From NCBI GenBank assembly GCA_028281265.1, contig JANQKE010000123.1, positions 1 to 40,186 of the forward strand: a stretch of 40,186 bases of DNA, given 5' to 3'. Origin of the DNA: Alphaproteobacteria bacterium (GTDB lineage: Bacteria; Pseudomonadota; Alphaproteobacteria; DSM-16000; Inquilinaceae). The notes below the pieces were generated by a model that made no database searches, was not told the DNA's origin, and worked only from the letters and a program-made list of their open reading frames with translations. The position numbers were made by a program, and so were the translations under genes. Of this stretch, positions 27,631 through 36,562 are shown piece by piece (position 1 is the stretch's first letter; every line of letters begins with the position of its first letter).

Positions 27631-28823
27631 CGGGCACAGCGCCCTGCCGCCAGGGCACCCAGGGCCGCCGGGACGGCAAGGGCGGCATAGGCGGCGCCGT
27701 AGCCGCCGAGCAGCCCGTAGAGCAGGACGAAGCCGGGCGGGCCGGCCATCACCCCGGCGAAGGTGGCCGCGGTGGCGATGCCGGTGGCGGCACCGATCCG
27801 GCCCGGCGGCACGTGACGGACGACCTCGGCCATGTAGACCCCGTTCCAGCCGACGGCCGTGGCGCCGAACAGGCTGGCCAGGCCGAACACCATCACCGGC
27901 GGCGTGTCGGCGGCGAGCAGCGCCACGCCGAGACAGCACAGCAGCGTCAGCCCGCCGATCGCGGTCAGCACCAGCCCGTTCCGGCCCAGCCGGTCGGCCA
28001 GCCATCCCCACCAGATCCGCCCGACCACCCCGGCGACCTGGACGGTGGCGAGCAGCGTGCCGGCGGCGACGATGCCGAAGCCCAGCTCCGTCACCGCCAG
28101 GGTGACGATGAACGCCATCAGGCAAAGCTGGATACCGGCATAGAAGAAACCGCACAGGCACAGCCAGCGGAGCGTAGGGTGCCGGACCATCATGCCGAGA
28201 TCGGCTCCCAGGGTGCGGCCGATCGGCGCCCGGGGCGTCCGATCGTGATCCCAGTCCGGCCGCAGCGGTGCGATGGCGAGCGCCAGCCCCAGGGCGATCG
28301 GCGCGATCAGTGCGATCGCCGCCTGCCAGCCGAAGGCCACCGCCACCCACGGGGTGACCAGGCCGGCCGCCACCCCGCCCAGCGGCACCCCGGTCTGCTT
28401 GAGCGAGAAGACCAGGCTGCGGTTGCGGGGGCCCGCGTGCCGGGCCAGCAGGTGGGAGGCCGAGGGGTTGGTCAGCCCGTAGGCGAAGCCGATCGTCAGG
28501 CTCGCCAGAGCGATCGCCGGCAAGGTGGGCAGGCTGGCGATGCCGACGCCCAGAGCCAGGGCCAGGAGACTGAGCTGGCTGACCCGGGCCGCCCCGAACC
28601 GGGTGATCAGCCCGCCGGCCAGCACCGACAGGATCGTCGCCACCGTGTAGATCAGCCCGATCTGGTAGCCGATCAGCACCGGCGGCAGATCGAAGCTGGC
28701 GGCCACGGCCGGGGCCACCGCCGCCAGGCCCAGGGCCGACCAGGAGGCCATCACCTGGGTCAGCAGGGTGGCGGACAGCGCCGCCGGCAGCCCGCCCGCC
28801 CGGCCGGGGGAAGTCTCGCGCAT
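27609..28823 (-). CDS. MFS transporter
   Basis: A major facilitator superfamily permease of 404 residues with about 12 hydrophobic helices. The loop between helices 2 and 3 reads GGLITRFGAARV, and helix 5 has the SLKQTGVPLGG pattern seen in metabolite MFS carriers; the symmetric loop GWLADRLGRNG opens the second half. The start at ATG 28823 is 8 nt after the SDR stop, which places it as the last gene of the TRAP/SDR operon. The substrate is unknown; a carboxylate related to the TRAP substrate would suit the context. Confidence 0.9.
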   Translation of the reverse strand: MRETSPGRAGGLPAALSATLLTQVMASWSALGLAAVAPAVAASFDLPPVLIGYQIGLIYTVATILSVLAGGLITRFGAARVSQLSLLALALGVGIASLPTLPAIALASLTIGFAYGLTNPSASHLLARHAGPRNRSLVFSLKQTGVPLGGVAAGLVTPWVAVAFGWQAAIALIAPIALGLALAIAPLRPDWDHDRTPRAPIGRTLGADLGMMVRHPTLRWLCLCGFFYAGIQLCLMAFIVTLAVTELGFGIVAAGTLLATVQVAGVVGRIWWGWLADRLGRNGLVLTAIGGLTLLCCLGVALLAADTPPVMVFGLASLFGATAVGWNGVYMAEVVRHVPPGRIGAATGIATAATFAGVMAGPPGFVLLYGLLGGYGAAYAALAVPAALGALAAGRCARQGAAAA

Positions 28824-28831
28824 GGGCCGGA

Positions 28832-29593
28832 TCAGAACGCCGTCGACAGGCCCCCGTCCACGGTCAGCACATGGCCGTTGACGTAGCCGGCGGCGTCGGA
28901 GGCCAAGAAGACGGCCGCGCCGGCGATCTCCTCCGGCCGGCCCCAGCGGGCCAGCGGGATGCGGGTGCGGACATAGTCGGTGACGGCTGCATCGGCGACC
29001 ATGGCCGCGTTGGTTTCGGTGGCGAAATAGCCCGGGGCGATGCCGTTGCTGGTGATGCCATGCCGGCCGAACTCCGTCGCCAGCGCCCGGGTCAGGGCGG
29101 CGAGCCCGCCCTTGGCGGCGGTATAGGCGGCGTCGTTGGCCCGGCCTTGCGGCCCCGCGATCGAGCACAGGGTGATCAGCCGGCCCCAGCCGCGGTCGAC
29201 CATACCCGACAGCACCGCCCGGGCCAGCGCGTAAGGGGCGGCGAGGTTGGTGTCGAGCATGGCCAGAAAGGCGTCCGGCGGACAATCGGCCACCGGCCCG
29301 CGGCGGCGGGTGCCGACATTGTTGACCAGGATGTCGAGGCCGAGATCGGCGACCGCCCGGTCGCGGCCGGCCGGATCGGCGATGTCGAACGCTAGGGCCC
29401 GGGCGGTGCCGCCCGCCCGGCCGATGGCCGTGACCGCCCGGGCCAGCCGCCCGGCGTCCCGGCCGTTGATCCAGACCGTCGCCCCGGCATGGGCGAGCGC
29501 CCGGGCGATCTCGAAACCCAGGCCGCGGCCGCCGCCGGTCACCAGCGCCGTGCGGCCGGTCAGATCGAACGGATGGGGCACGGGGCGGGTCAT
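28832..29593 (-). CDS. SDR oxidoreductase, gluconate 5-dehydrogenase-like
   Basis: An NAD(P)-dependent short-chain dehydrogenase of 253 residues. The cofactor motif TGGGRGLG lies at 19-26, NNVG at 91-94, and the catalytic residues are Ser144, Tyr157 and Lys161 (YTAAKGG). The N-terminal pattern FDLTGRTALVTGG and WINGRD recalls the gluconate 5-dehydrogenase group, though 3-oxoacyl reductases are close. Its ATG overlaps the dctM stop (ATGA), so it is coupled to the TRAP genes and probably oxidises or reduces the imported hydroxy- or oxo-acid. Confidence 0.88.
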   Translation of the reverse strand: MTRPVPHPFDLTGRTALVTGGGRGLGFEIARALAHAGATVWINGRDAGRLARAVTAIGRAGGTARALAFDIADPAGRDRAVADLGLDILVNNVGTRRRGPVADCPPDAFLAMLDTNLAAPYALARAVLSGMVDRGWGRLITLCSIAGPQGRANDAAYTAAKGGLAALTRALATEFGRHGITSNGIAPGYFATETNAAMVADAAVTDYVRTRIPLARWGRPEEIAGAAVFLASDAAGYVNGHVLTVDGGLSTAF

Positions 29594-30879
29594 GACATCG
29601 CGTCGGGCAGGAAGGTCACCAGGTCCGGGACCAGGATCAGCAGCACGATCACGCACAGGATCGGGATCAGGAACGGCGCGACCGCTTCGACCACCCGTTC
29701 GAACGGCATCCCGGCGATCTCGGTCAGCACGAACAGCACGTTGCCGAAGGGCGGCGTGATCACCCCGACCGACAGGGTCAGCACCATCAGCACCCCGAAG
29801 AACACCGGATCGATGCCGAGGAGCTGGATCGTCAGCATGAAGATCGGGGTGAAGATCAGCACCGCCTCCACCACGCTCATGAAGCAGCCGATGATCAGGA
29901 AGAACAGCGCGATCGCGAACAGGATGGTGGTCACCCCGACATCGAGGCTGGTCAGCATCATCGCCAGCTCCTGCGGGATGCGTAAGCGCACCAGCAGCCA
30001 GCCGTAGAAGGTGGCGATCGCGATGATGAACAGGATGATCGAGGTGAAGCGCACGGTCCGGGCCAGCACCTCGATCAGCTCCTTCACGCCGACGTCGCGG
30101 AACACCACCACGCCCAGGAACAGCGCGTAGACGCACGCGATCGCGCCCGCCTCGGTCGGGGTGAAAATGCCCGACCAGATGCCGCCGACGATGATCAGCG
30201 GTGTCAGAAGCGGCGGTAGCGCCCGCCAGAACAGCCGCGCCAGCTCCATCAGCCGGGGCCGCGGGCTGCGCGGCAGATCGATCCAGAACGACACGATGAA
30301 GCAGGTCGTCATCAGGGTCAGGCCCAGGATGATCCCGGGGATCAAACCGGCGACGAACAACGCGGCGATCGACGTCTCCGACAGCCAGCCATAGACGACC
30401 ATGGCGACCGAGGGCGGGATGATCGGGCTGATGATCGAGGCCGCACCGGTGATCCCGACGGCGAACCGCTTGGGATAGCCGCGCTCCTTCATCGCCTTGA
30501 GCTCGAGCTGGCCGATGCCGGCGACATCGGCCACGGCCGTCGCCGACATGCCGGCGAAGATCATGCTGGCCATCACGTTCACATGGCCGAGCCCGCCGCG
30601 GATGAAGCCGACCAGGGCATTGGCGAAGTCGAAGATCCGGGCGTTGACGGAGCCGACATTCATCAGGCTGGCGGCCAGGATGAAGAACGGGATCGCCAGG
30701 ATCGGGAAGCTGTTCAGCCCCCGCATCATCTGCAGGGCGAACAGCTCCGGCCGCAGGGCACCCAGGCCGCCATCGATCACCACGACGGCAAGGCAGGTCA
30801 GGCCGATCGACACCGCGATCGGCACGCCGACCGCGAACAGCACGACCATCAGGCCTAGGAAGATGACGAGATAGTCCAT
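29590..30879 (-). CDS. dctM: TRAP transporter large permease (DctM)
   Basis: The transport subunit of the second, complete TRAP system. The 429-residue protein has about 12 hydrophobic segments and the family blocks GVPIAVSIGLTCL, ILAIPFFILAASLMN, SIISPIIPPSVAMVVYGW, FTPTEAGAIACVYALFLG and VGVITPPFGNVLFV. Its start overlaps the end of dctQ by 25 nt, and its stop overlaps the SDR start. The gene order dctP-dctQ-dctM-SDR-MFS suggests one transcription unit. Confidence 0.94.
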   Translation of the reverse strand: MDYLVIFLGLMVVLFAVGVPIAVSIGLTCLAVVVIDGGLGALRPELFALQMMRGLNSFPILAIPFFILAASLMNVGSVNARIFDFANALVGFIRGGLGHVNVMASMIFAGMSATAVADVAGIGQLELKAMKERGYPKRFAVGITGAASIISPIIPPSVAMVVYGWLSETSIAALFVAGLIPGIILGLTLMTTCFIVSFWIDLPRSPRPRLMELARLFWRALPPLLTPLIIVGGIWSGIFTPTEAGAIACVYALFLGVVVFRDVGVKELIEVLARTVRFTSIILFIIAIATFYGWLLVRLRIPQELAMMLTSLDVGVTTILFAIALFFLIIGCFMSVVEAVLIFTPIFMLTIQLLGIDPVFFGVLMVLTLSVGVITPPFGNVLFVLTEIAGMPFERVVEAVAPFLIPILCVIVLLILVPDLVTFLPDAMS

Positions 30880-31394
30880 TCATCCTCCAACCGATCGAGG
30901 GCCACCATCGCGGGGCCGCGCACGACCAGGCGCAGCAGGTGGAAGCTGCTGAACAGCAGCATCGCGCCCAGGCTGACCGCGATCGCCAGATAGAGATAGG
31001 TGAAGCTGATCCCCAGCGCGGTGGTCGAGTTGTTGGCGCTGACGCTCATCATCTCCACCCCGCCGACGAAGATCAGCGCGAACAGCAACATCGATCCCAG
31101 CTCGATCGCGATCGACAGGGCGTAACGGGCCTTCAGGCCGACCCGGCGCAGCAGGACGTCGATCGCGATGTGGCGACGCTTGGACCAGGTGGCCGCGGCC
31201 CCGAGCAGGATCATCCACATCAGCAGGGCCGTCGCCACCTCCTCGGACCAGGCGACCGACAGCTTGAGCACCTGCCGGCCGAACACCGAATAGGCGATCA
31301 CCGCCACCAAGACGGCCATCAAGACGACGGCGACCGCTTCGAGGATCCGGGCGACCCCGGTTTCCAGCCGATCGAGCGCGTGCATGGGACGCAT
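30855..31394 (-). CDS. dctQ: TRAP transporter small permease (DctQ)
   Basis: The small membrane subunit of the complete TRAP system, 179 residues with four hydrophobic segments. The family core reads FGRQVLKLSVAWSEEVATALLMWMI (split by a helix boundary) followed by RRHIAIDVLLRRV. ATG 31394 is chosen; a second ATG at 31385 would remove three residues. The open frame runs further upstream but into the repeat-bearing intercistronic region. It is separated from dctP by 276 nt that hold repeat copy C. Confidence 0.88.
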   Translation of the reverse strand: MRPMHALDRLETGVARILEAVAVVLMAVLVAVIAYSVFGRQVLKLSVAWSEEVATALLMWMILLGAAATWSKRRHIAIDVLLRRVGLKARYALSIAIELGSMLLFALIFVGGVEMMSVSANNSTTALGISFTYLYLAIAVSLGAMLLFSSFHLLRLVVRGPAMVALDRLEDEWTISSSS

Positions 31395-31580
31395 CGCTTC
31401 GGATCCCGCAACTCGGCCGACCGGCAGCCCTTCGGGGGGGAGGGGCTGCCGGTGCGGACCGCAGGCCTGGATCATCCCGTGCTCCGAGAGATTCCCTCGA
31501 AGCCCGGAAGAGATGATCGGTTCCAAAAAGGTGAGAGCACCTTACCGACACCGTTTCCGGCGCAGGTCGCTCCAGATCAA

Positions 31581-31674
31581 CCCGCATTCAGAGGGACTCA
31601 TCTGAATGCGGGCACGTCGATCGACTGCAAAGAGCTAGAGCATTCTGCGCCCGTCCGGACGGAGGGTGCTCTAG
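31581..31674. repeat. Two-hairpin dispersed repeat, copy C (dctP-dctQ intergenic)
   Basis: The first hairpin is a perfect 12-bp stem CCCGCATTCAGA (31581-31592) / TCTGAATGCGGG (31601-31612) around GGGACTCA. The second part has outer stem TAGAGCA (31636-31642) / TGCTCTA (31667-31673) enclosing the palindrome CCGTCCGGACGG (31651-31662). Compared with copies B and D, two base pairs of the first stem have changed on both sides. The CTA at 31671-31673 is the complement of the dctP stop codon TAG. In the minus-strand mRNA it would form strong hairpins right after dctP. Confidence 0.8.
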
Positions 31675-32675
31675 TTGCCGGTGGCGGCGATGGCGGCGTC
31701 GATGTCCGCCTGCACGCCATCGGCCATCTCCGCCAGGGCACGCTCGACGGCCGGGGCCGCGGCGTCCCGGAAGGGCGCCTGGTCGACGTCGACGAACGTC
31801 ATCCCCCGTTCGATCAGTTGCTCACGATAATAGGCGTCCCGCTCCAGCTCGGTCCGGATGCCGTACTGCCGGGCTTCTGCGACCGCGTCGAGGATCATCG
31901 CGCGCTGGTCGTCGGTCAGCCCGTCCCACCAGGGGGCGGAGGCCACCCAGTGCCAGGGGAAGGACAGGTGGGCGGTGGTGATGATGTAGTCCTGCACCTC
32001 CCATAGCTGCCGGGTGTAGGGTGAGGCGAGGCTGTTCTCATGAGCCTCCACCTGGCCGGTGCGCATGGCGAGGTAGATGTCGGAAGCCGGGATGACCACG
32101 GCCTGGACGCCCAGCTCCTCCCACACGTCGACCCAGACCGGGATCTGCGGCAGGCGCATCGGCAGGCCGTCGAGATCGGCCGGCCCGTTGATCTCGCGGT
32201 TGGAGGTCATGTGCCGGAAGGCGCGCATCTGCGGGCCGAGATAGACGAGGTTGCCGCGCTCCCGGGCTTGGGCCTGCATCGCCCGGCCGGAGTCGGTTTC
32301 CATCAGATAGGTCTCGACCGCCTCGAAGTTCGGGAACACGAACGGCACCGAGACGGCGTTGTATTCCGGCGCGTACTGGCCCATGAACGCGCCGCCGGTC
32401 AGCGACATCTGGGTCAGGCCCAGGTTCAGCAGCTCCAGCACCTCGGATTCATCGCCGAGCTGGCTCGACAGGTAGACGTTGACCTCGAACGCTCCGTCCG
32501 AGCGTTCCGCCATGATCTCGGCGAAGCGCTGCAGGGCCGCTTCCTCCGACCCGCCGGGGTTCATGGTGTTGTGGATCTCGATGGTGCCCTGGGCCTGGGC
32601 GGCGCCGACGGTCAGGGCGGCGGCGGTCACGGCGATCGCAGCCGTCCCGCCGAGCGTGGCGATAAATCGGGTCAT
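31671..32675 (-). CDS. dctP: TRAP transporter substrate-binding protein (DctP)
   Basis: The periplasmic receptor of the TRAP system, 334 residues. Residues 1-29 are a Sec signal peptide ending in GAAQAQ. The mature protein has the DctP pattern: FAEIMAERSDGAFEVNVYLSSQLGDESEV, LGLTQMSLTG, an LDGLPMRLPQIPVWVDVW segment with the conserved arginine that contacts substrate carboxylates, and QVEAHENSLASPY. The start at ATG 32675 has GGGAGGAG upstream. The TAG stop is formed by the end of repeat copy C. It is the first of the TRAP genes, 266 nt after the CoA-transferase gene. Confidence 0.93.
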   Translation of the reverse strand: MTRFIATLGGTAAIAVTAAALTVGAAQAQGTIEIHNTMNPGGSEEAALQRFAEIMAERSDGAFEVNVYLSSQLGDESEVLELLNLGLTQMSLTGGAFMGQYAPEYNAVSVPFVFPNFEAVETYLMETDSGRAMQAQARERGNLVYLGPQMRAFRHMTSNREINGPADLDGLPMRLPQIPVWVDVWEELGVQAVVIPASDIYLAMRTGQVEAHENSLASPYTRQLWEVQDYIITTAHLSFPWHWVASAPWWDGLTDDQRAMILDAVAEARQYGIRTELERDAYYREQLIERGMTFVDVDQAPFRDAAAPAVERALAEMADGVQADIDAAIAATGN

Positions 32676-32941
32676 GGTGGTGTCGTCTCCTCCCTCAGGA
32701 CATGATTTGGGGCCGGCGGTGTCGGGGCCGCCGGCCGGGTCGGCCGGTGGGGATGGGTCCCCGTTTCTCGCCCGCGGATCGGGGCCGACGGTCCGATCCG
32801 AAAGCGTCCCCGCCTGGAGCAGGATGACATGAGGGTAAGTCACCTCCATGTCTCGATCTCGCTCTCGAAGCCGAGAGGCGGAGCGGGGGGTCGGACGTCA
32901 GGCCCGATCGCACACGCGATCGCACCCAACGCCGTCCCGCT

Positions 32942-34126
32942 CTAGGCGGTGGACGATGCCGGTCCGCCGGCCTGCAGCGGACCAAGGATCTCCTCATTGT
33001 GTGCGCCCAGCTCGGGGGCCGGCATCCGGACCCGGCAGGGCGTCTCCTTCAGTTTGACCGGAAAGCCGAGCATCCGCACCGTGCCGTGACCGGGATGATC
33101 GACGTCGAGCACCATCTCCTGGGCTTCGGTCTGCGGGTCGGCCAGCACCTCGGCCAGGTTCTGGACCTTGCCGCTGGGCACCCCGGCGGCGTTCAGCCGG
33201 TCGATCCAGACGGCCTGCGGCTCGTGCCGCATCCGCTGGTTGATCAGCGCGTTGATCTCGTCCCGCCGGGCGAAGCGCTTGCCGTTGCTGTCGAAGCGCG
33301 GATCGTCCAACAGCGCTTCGAGGTCGAGCACGCGCAAGAACCGGCGGACGATGGTGTCGTTGCTGGCGGCGACCGCGACTTCCCCGTCGGCGGCCTTGAA
33401 CAGGCCGTAGGGAGCGACCAGCGGATGGTCGTTGCCGGTGCGGGCCGGCAGCGCCCCGGTCATGAAGTACTCGGACGCGAAATAGGCCATGAACGACAGG
33501 ATGCCGTTCGTGAGCGCACTTTCGACCTTCTGTCCCCGTCCGCCGTTGAGGTCCCGCGCCCGGAGCGCATTGACCACGCCGAAGGCGGCATAGAGGCCGG
33601 CGACCAGATCGGTCACCGGCTGGCCGCTGCGCAACGGGTCCTCACCTTCCTTGCCGTTGACCGACATGAAGCCGCTCATCGCCTGGGCGATGAAGTCGAA
33701 GGCCGGCCGGTCGACGTAAGGCCCGGTGGAGCCGTAGCCGTTGACGCTGCACGTCACCAGACCCGGGTTGAGGGCTGCCAGCCGCGTGTCGTCGAAGCCC
33801 ATTCTGGCCAGCACGCCGGGGCGGTAGTTCTCCACCAGCACGTCGGCGGTCTTGATCAGCGCCGCCAGCATCGCCTTGCCCTCGTCGGTGTAGAGATCGA
33901 GGGTGACCGACTTCTTGTTCCGATTGAACATGGCGAAGTACCAGCCGAAGCCGTCCCGCAAGGTGCCCTGCCGGCGCACCGGGTCGCCCTTGCCCGGGGC
34001 CTCGATCTTGATGACCTCGGCCCCCATGTCACCCAGCAGCATGGTGCAGAACGGCCCGGCCAGCACCCGGGTGAGGTCGACCACCCGGATGCCGTCGAGC
34101 GGCGGTCGGAACGGGATGTCGCTCAT
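32942..34126 (-). CDS. CaiB/BaiF-type (class III) CoA-transferase
   Basis: A family III CoA-transferase of 394 residues that moves CoA between carboxylic acids through an aspartyl intermediate. The catalytic aspartate is Asp173 (SGQPVTDLVAGLYA). Other hallmarks are RVVDLTRVLAGPFCTMLLGDMGAEVIKIE near the N terminus (given in blocks), GDPVRRQ, FAMFNRNKKSVTLDL and VLVENYRPGV. The start overlaps the stop of the lyase gene (ATGA). A succinate-hydroxymethylglutarate-type transferase is an attractive guess because of this partner, but formyl-CoA, mesaconyl-CoA and other specificities share the fold. Confidence 0.92.
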   Translation of the reverse strand: MSDIPFRPPLDGIRVVDLTRVLAGPFCTMLLGDMGAEVIKIEAPGKGDPVRRQGTLRDGFGWYFAMFNRNKKSVTLDLYTDEGKAMLAALIKTADVLVENYRPGVLARMGFDDTRLAALNPGLVTCSVNGYGSTGPYVDRPAFDFIAQAMSGFMSVNGKEGEDPLRSGQPVTDLVAGLYAAFGVVNALRARDLNGGRGQKVESALTNGILSFMAYFASEYFMTGALPARTGNDHPLVAPYGLFKAADGEVAVAASNDTIVRRFLRVLDLEALLDDPRFDSNGKRFARRDEINALINQRMRHEPQAVWIDRLNAAGVPSGKVQNLAEVLADPQTEAQEMVLDVDHPGHGTVRMLGFPVKLKETPCRVRMPAPELGAHNEEILGPLQAGGPASSTA

Positions 34127-35103
34127 CCGCAGGCCGTCGCGACGGCGTCGAGCGGGCTGGTCGCCAGCCGCGGGCCGGCCTTCATCACCTGGCCCGGCAG
34201 CGTCCGGCCGATCAGGGTCTCCACGTCGCGGGCGATCCCGATCAGCGCGTCGAGATCGATCCCGGTCTCCACCCCGCATGCGTCCAGCAGATAGACCAGA
34301 TCCTCGGTGCAGATATTGCCGGTCGCCCCCGGGGCGAAGGGGCAGCCGCCCAGGCCGCCGACCGCGCTCTCGAACGTGGTGATGCCTTCGGTAAGGCCGG
34401 CATAGACGTTGACCAGGCCGACACCGCGGGTGTTGTGGAAGTGCAGGCTGATCTCGAGATCCGGGACGGCCGCCTTGAGCGCCCGGCAGCGATCGGTGAC
34501 CAGCGGCGGGGTCGCCATGCCGGTGGTGTCCCCCAGGGTGACGCCGATCATGCCGAGCCGGGCGAAGGTGCCGGCGATCTCGACCACCGCCTCGGTCGCC
34601 ACATCGGCTTCGAAGGGGCAGCCAAAGGCCGTGGCGATGGCGCCGTGCACCGGAATACCCGCCTCCCGGGCGATGGCGCAGACGGTCTCGAACCCGTCGA
34701 GGCTATCGGCCCGGCTGCGGTTGACGTTCTTCAGATTGTGGCTTTCCGAGGCGGAGACGAAGACGACCATCGCGTCGACCCGGGCGGCGGCGGCGGCCTC
34801 GGCGCCCCGGGCGTTCGGCACCAGGGCGGTCAATCGCGCACCGCGCGACCGGTCGGCCCCGGCCATCACCTCGGCGGCGTCGCGCAGTTGCGGCACCGCC
34901 CGGGGCGAGACGAACGACGTCACCTCAAGCTGCGGGACGCCGGCGCCGATCAGCCGGTTGACGATCGCGGTCTTGCGGGCGGTCGGGATCCACCCGGCCT
35001 CGGCCTGAAAGCCGTCCCGCGGGCCGACCTCGATCACCCGGACCCGGTCCGGGAACCCGGTGGGCCGATACCGGCCGATGGTTGCGGCTGCGCCGTCGTG
35101 CAT
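34123..35103 (-). CDS. Hydroxymethylglutaryl-CoA lyase-like enzyme
   Basis: A DRE-TIM metallolyase that cleaves 3-hydroxyacyl-CoAs; HMG-CoA would give acetyl-CoA and acetoacetate. The 326-residue protein keeps the catalytic Arg29-Asp30 (EVGPRDGFQ), the metal ligands His221 and His223 (LHFHNTRG) and the active-site Cys254 in GGLGGCPFAPGATGN. The start at ATG 35103 is directly preceded by AAGGGGGGGGGAC, whereas two upstream ATG codons have no ribosome-binding site. It is the first gene of a minus-strand cluster with the CoA-transferase and TRAP transporter. Related lyases for citramalyl-type CoA esters cannot be excluded. Confidence 0.92.
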   Translation of the reverse strand: MHDGAAATIGRYRPTGFPDRVRVIEVGPRDGFQAEAGWIPTARKTAIVNRLIGAGVPQLEVTSFVSPRAVPQLRDAAEVMAGADRSRGARLTALVPNARGAEAAAAARVDAMVVFVSASESHNLKNVNRSRADSLDGFETVCAIAREAGIPVHGAIATAFGCPFEADVATEAVVEIAGTFARLGMIGVTLGDTTGMATPPLVTDRCRALKAAVPDLEISLHFHNTRGVGLVNVYAGLTEGITTFESAVGGLGGCPFAPGATGNICTEDLVYLLDACGVETGIDLDALIGIARDVETLIGRTLPGQVMKAGPRLATSPLDAVATACG

Positions 35104-35452
35104 GTCCCCCCCCCTTATCGTCGGCATCATCATATCGTTGTCGTGCCAACTACTTAGCTATACTGATCCGGCAGCGGGCTGAAAAGGCATCGCTGTTATG
35201 TGAGGACATGCCGGGTGCATCGGCAAGGGTACGGACCGGCCGCCGCCCCGGGCCCATGTCCGCGGAAGACAGGACCCGGACTGCGGCATTTTCGCCACAA
35301 CGAACCGGTCGTGAACCCGGATGCCAGGACCTGACCGACCCGTCAAACAAGGCCGCGAGAGTCCCGGAATCATGCGGGCAATCGCTGCTCAAGCATTTGA
35401 ATGTGTTGAGACAAATGGCCCCGATGGCGGCTGCCTGTCACAGAATCATCTC

Positions 35453-35480
35453 TGGACGCGCGAAACAGCTGTGCGATACT
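35453..35480 (+). promoter_or_regulatory. Candidate promoter of the cold-shock gene
   Basis: TGGACG (35453-35458) and GATACT (35475-35480) match the sigma-70 boxes 4/6 each, with a 16-nt spacer. If used, the mRNA leader would be about 170 nt, the long-leader layout known from cspA-type genes. The match is weak. Confidence 0.25.
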
Positions 35481-35519
35481 GGACCTTGCGCGACAGGGGG
35501 TAACCATGCCCTTGGACGC

Positions 35520-35539
35520 GCGGGGCCATGATGCCCCGC
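35520..35539 (+). promoter_or_regulatory. Leader hairpin 1 of the cold-shock gene
   Basis: Perfect 7-bp stem GCGGGGC / GCCCCGC with a 6-nt loop (CATGAT), 120 nt before the start codon. A structural role in the leader RNA is inference. Confidence 0.4.
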
Positions 35540-35611
35540 CTGGTGCCGGATGACCCGGCATCGAATGGTATGCCCCCGGCCGGTCAGGTTTGACCGCCGA
35601 TGGGGCTTGGC

Positions 35612-35630
35612 GGCGCCGATGGTCGGCGCC
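35612..35630 (+). promoter_or_regulatory. Leader hairpin 2 of the cold-shock gene
   Basis: Perfect 8-bp stem GGCGCCGA / TCGGCGCC with a 3-nt loop (TGG), 29 nt upstream of ATG 35660 and close to the AGGA ribosome-binding site at about 35649. It is not followed by a T run, so a leader structure is more likely than a terminator. Confidence 0.45.
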
Positions 35631-35659
35631 CCAGCAGAAAAGGCAGTTAGGATACATCG

Positions 35660-36382
<723 letters not shown>

Positions 36383-36396
36383 GACCGGTTCGCGCC

Positions 36397-36412
36397 GAGG
36401 TGACGTCACCTC
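36397..36412. promoter_or_regulatory. Perfect 16-bp palindrome after the cold-shock gene
   Basis: GAGGTGACGTCACCTC is fully self-complementary and begins 14 nt after the stop codon. It could form part of a 3' hairpin or be a protein-binding site with a TGACGTCA core. Confidence 0.4.
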
Positions 36413-36430
36413 ACGCCGTCCGCGCGCCCC

Positions 36431-36447
36431 GCGAGGCCTGGCCTCGC
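36431..36447 (+). terminator. GC-rich hairpin after the cold-shock gene
   Basis: Perfect stem GCGAGGC / GCCTCGC with a CTG loop, 49 nt after the stop. No T run follows, so termination efficiency is doubtful; it may stabilise the 3' end. Confidence 0.35.
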
Positions 36448-36480
36448 ACAAGCTCGGGTGCGCGGCCGCGCTGGATCGAC

Positions 36481-36562
36481 CTGCGTTCGGATGGACTCAT
36501 CTGAACGCAGGTCGAGGTGATCGACGTCAAAAGGTGAGGGCATCCTGCGTCCGAACGGACGC
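36481..36562. repeat. Two-hairpin dispersed repeat, copy D
   Basis: The first hairpin is a 12-bp stem with one G-T wobble (36481-36492 with 36499-36510; CTGCGTTCGGAT / ATCTGAACGCAG) around GGACTC. The linker keeps TGATCGACGTCAAAA and GGGCATC blocks, and the second hairpin is a perfect 7-bp stem GCGTCCG (36547-36553) / CGGACGC (36556-36562) with an AA loop. The outer stem is lost. It lies between the convergent cold-shock and pagL-like genes, in a 376-base region with no gene. Confidence 0.8.

Larger units (their letters stand above)
35104..35659. other. Divergent gene-free region before the cold-shock gene
   Basis: This 556-base stretch has no credible gene. Its left part should hold the promoter of the lyase/TRAP cluster, but no convincing one was found. 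Its right part appears to be the leader of the cold-shock gene, with two perfect hairpins at 35520-35539 and 35612-35630. Confidence 0.5.

Noticed and set aside
35115-35155. A sigma-54-like -24 element (TTGGCACG) upstream of the lyase gene on the minus strand
   Set aside because: The -12 GC element is missing at the required distance (AT is found instead of GC), so a sigma-54 promoter is not supported.
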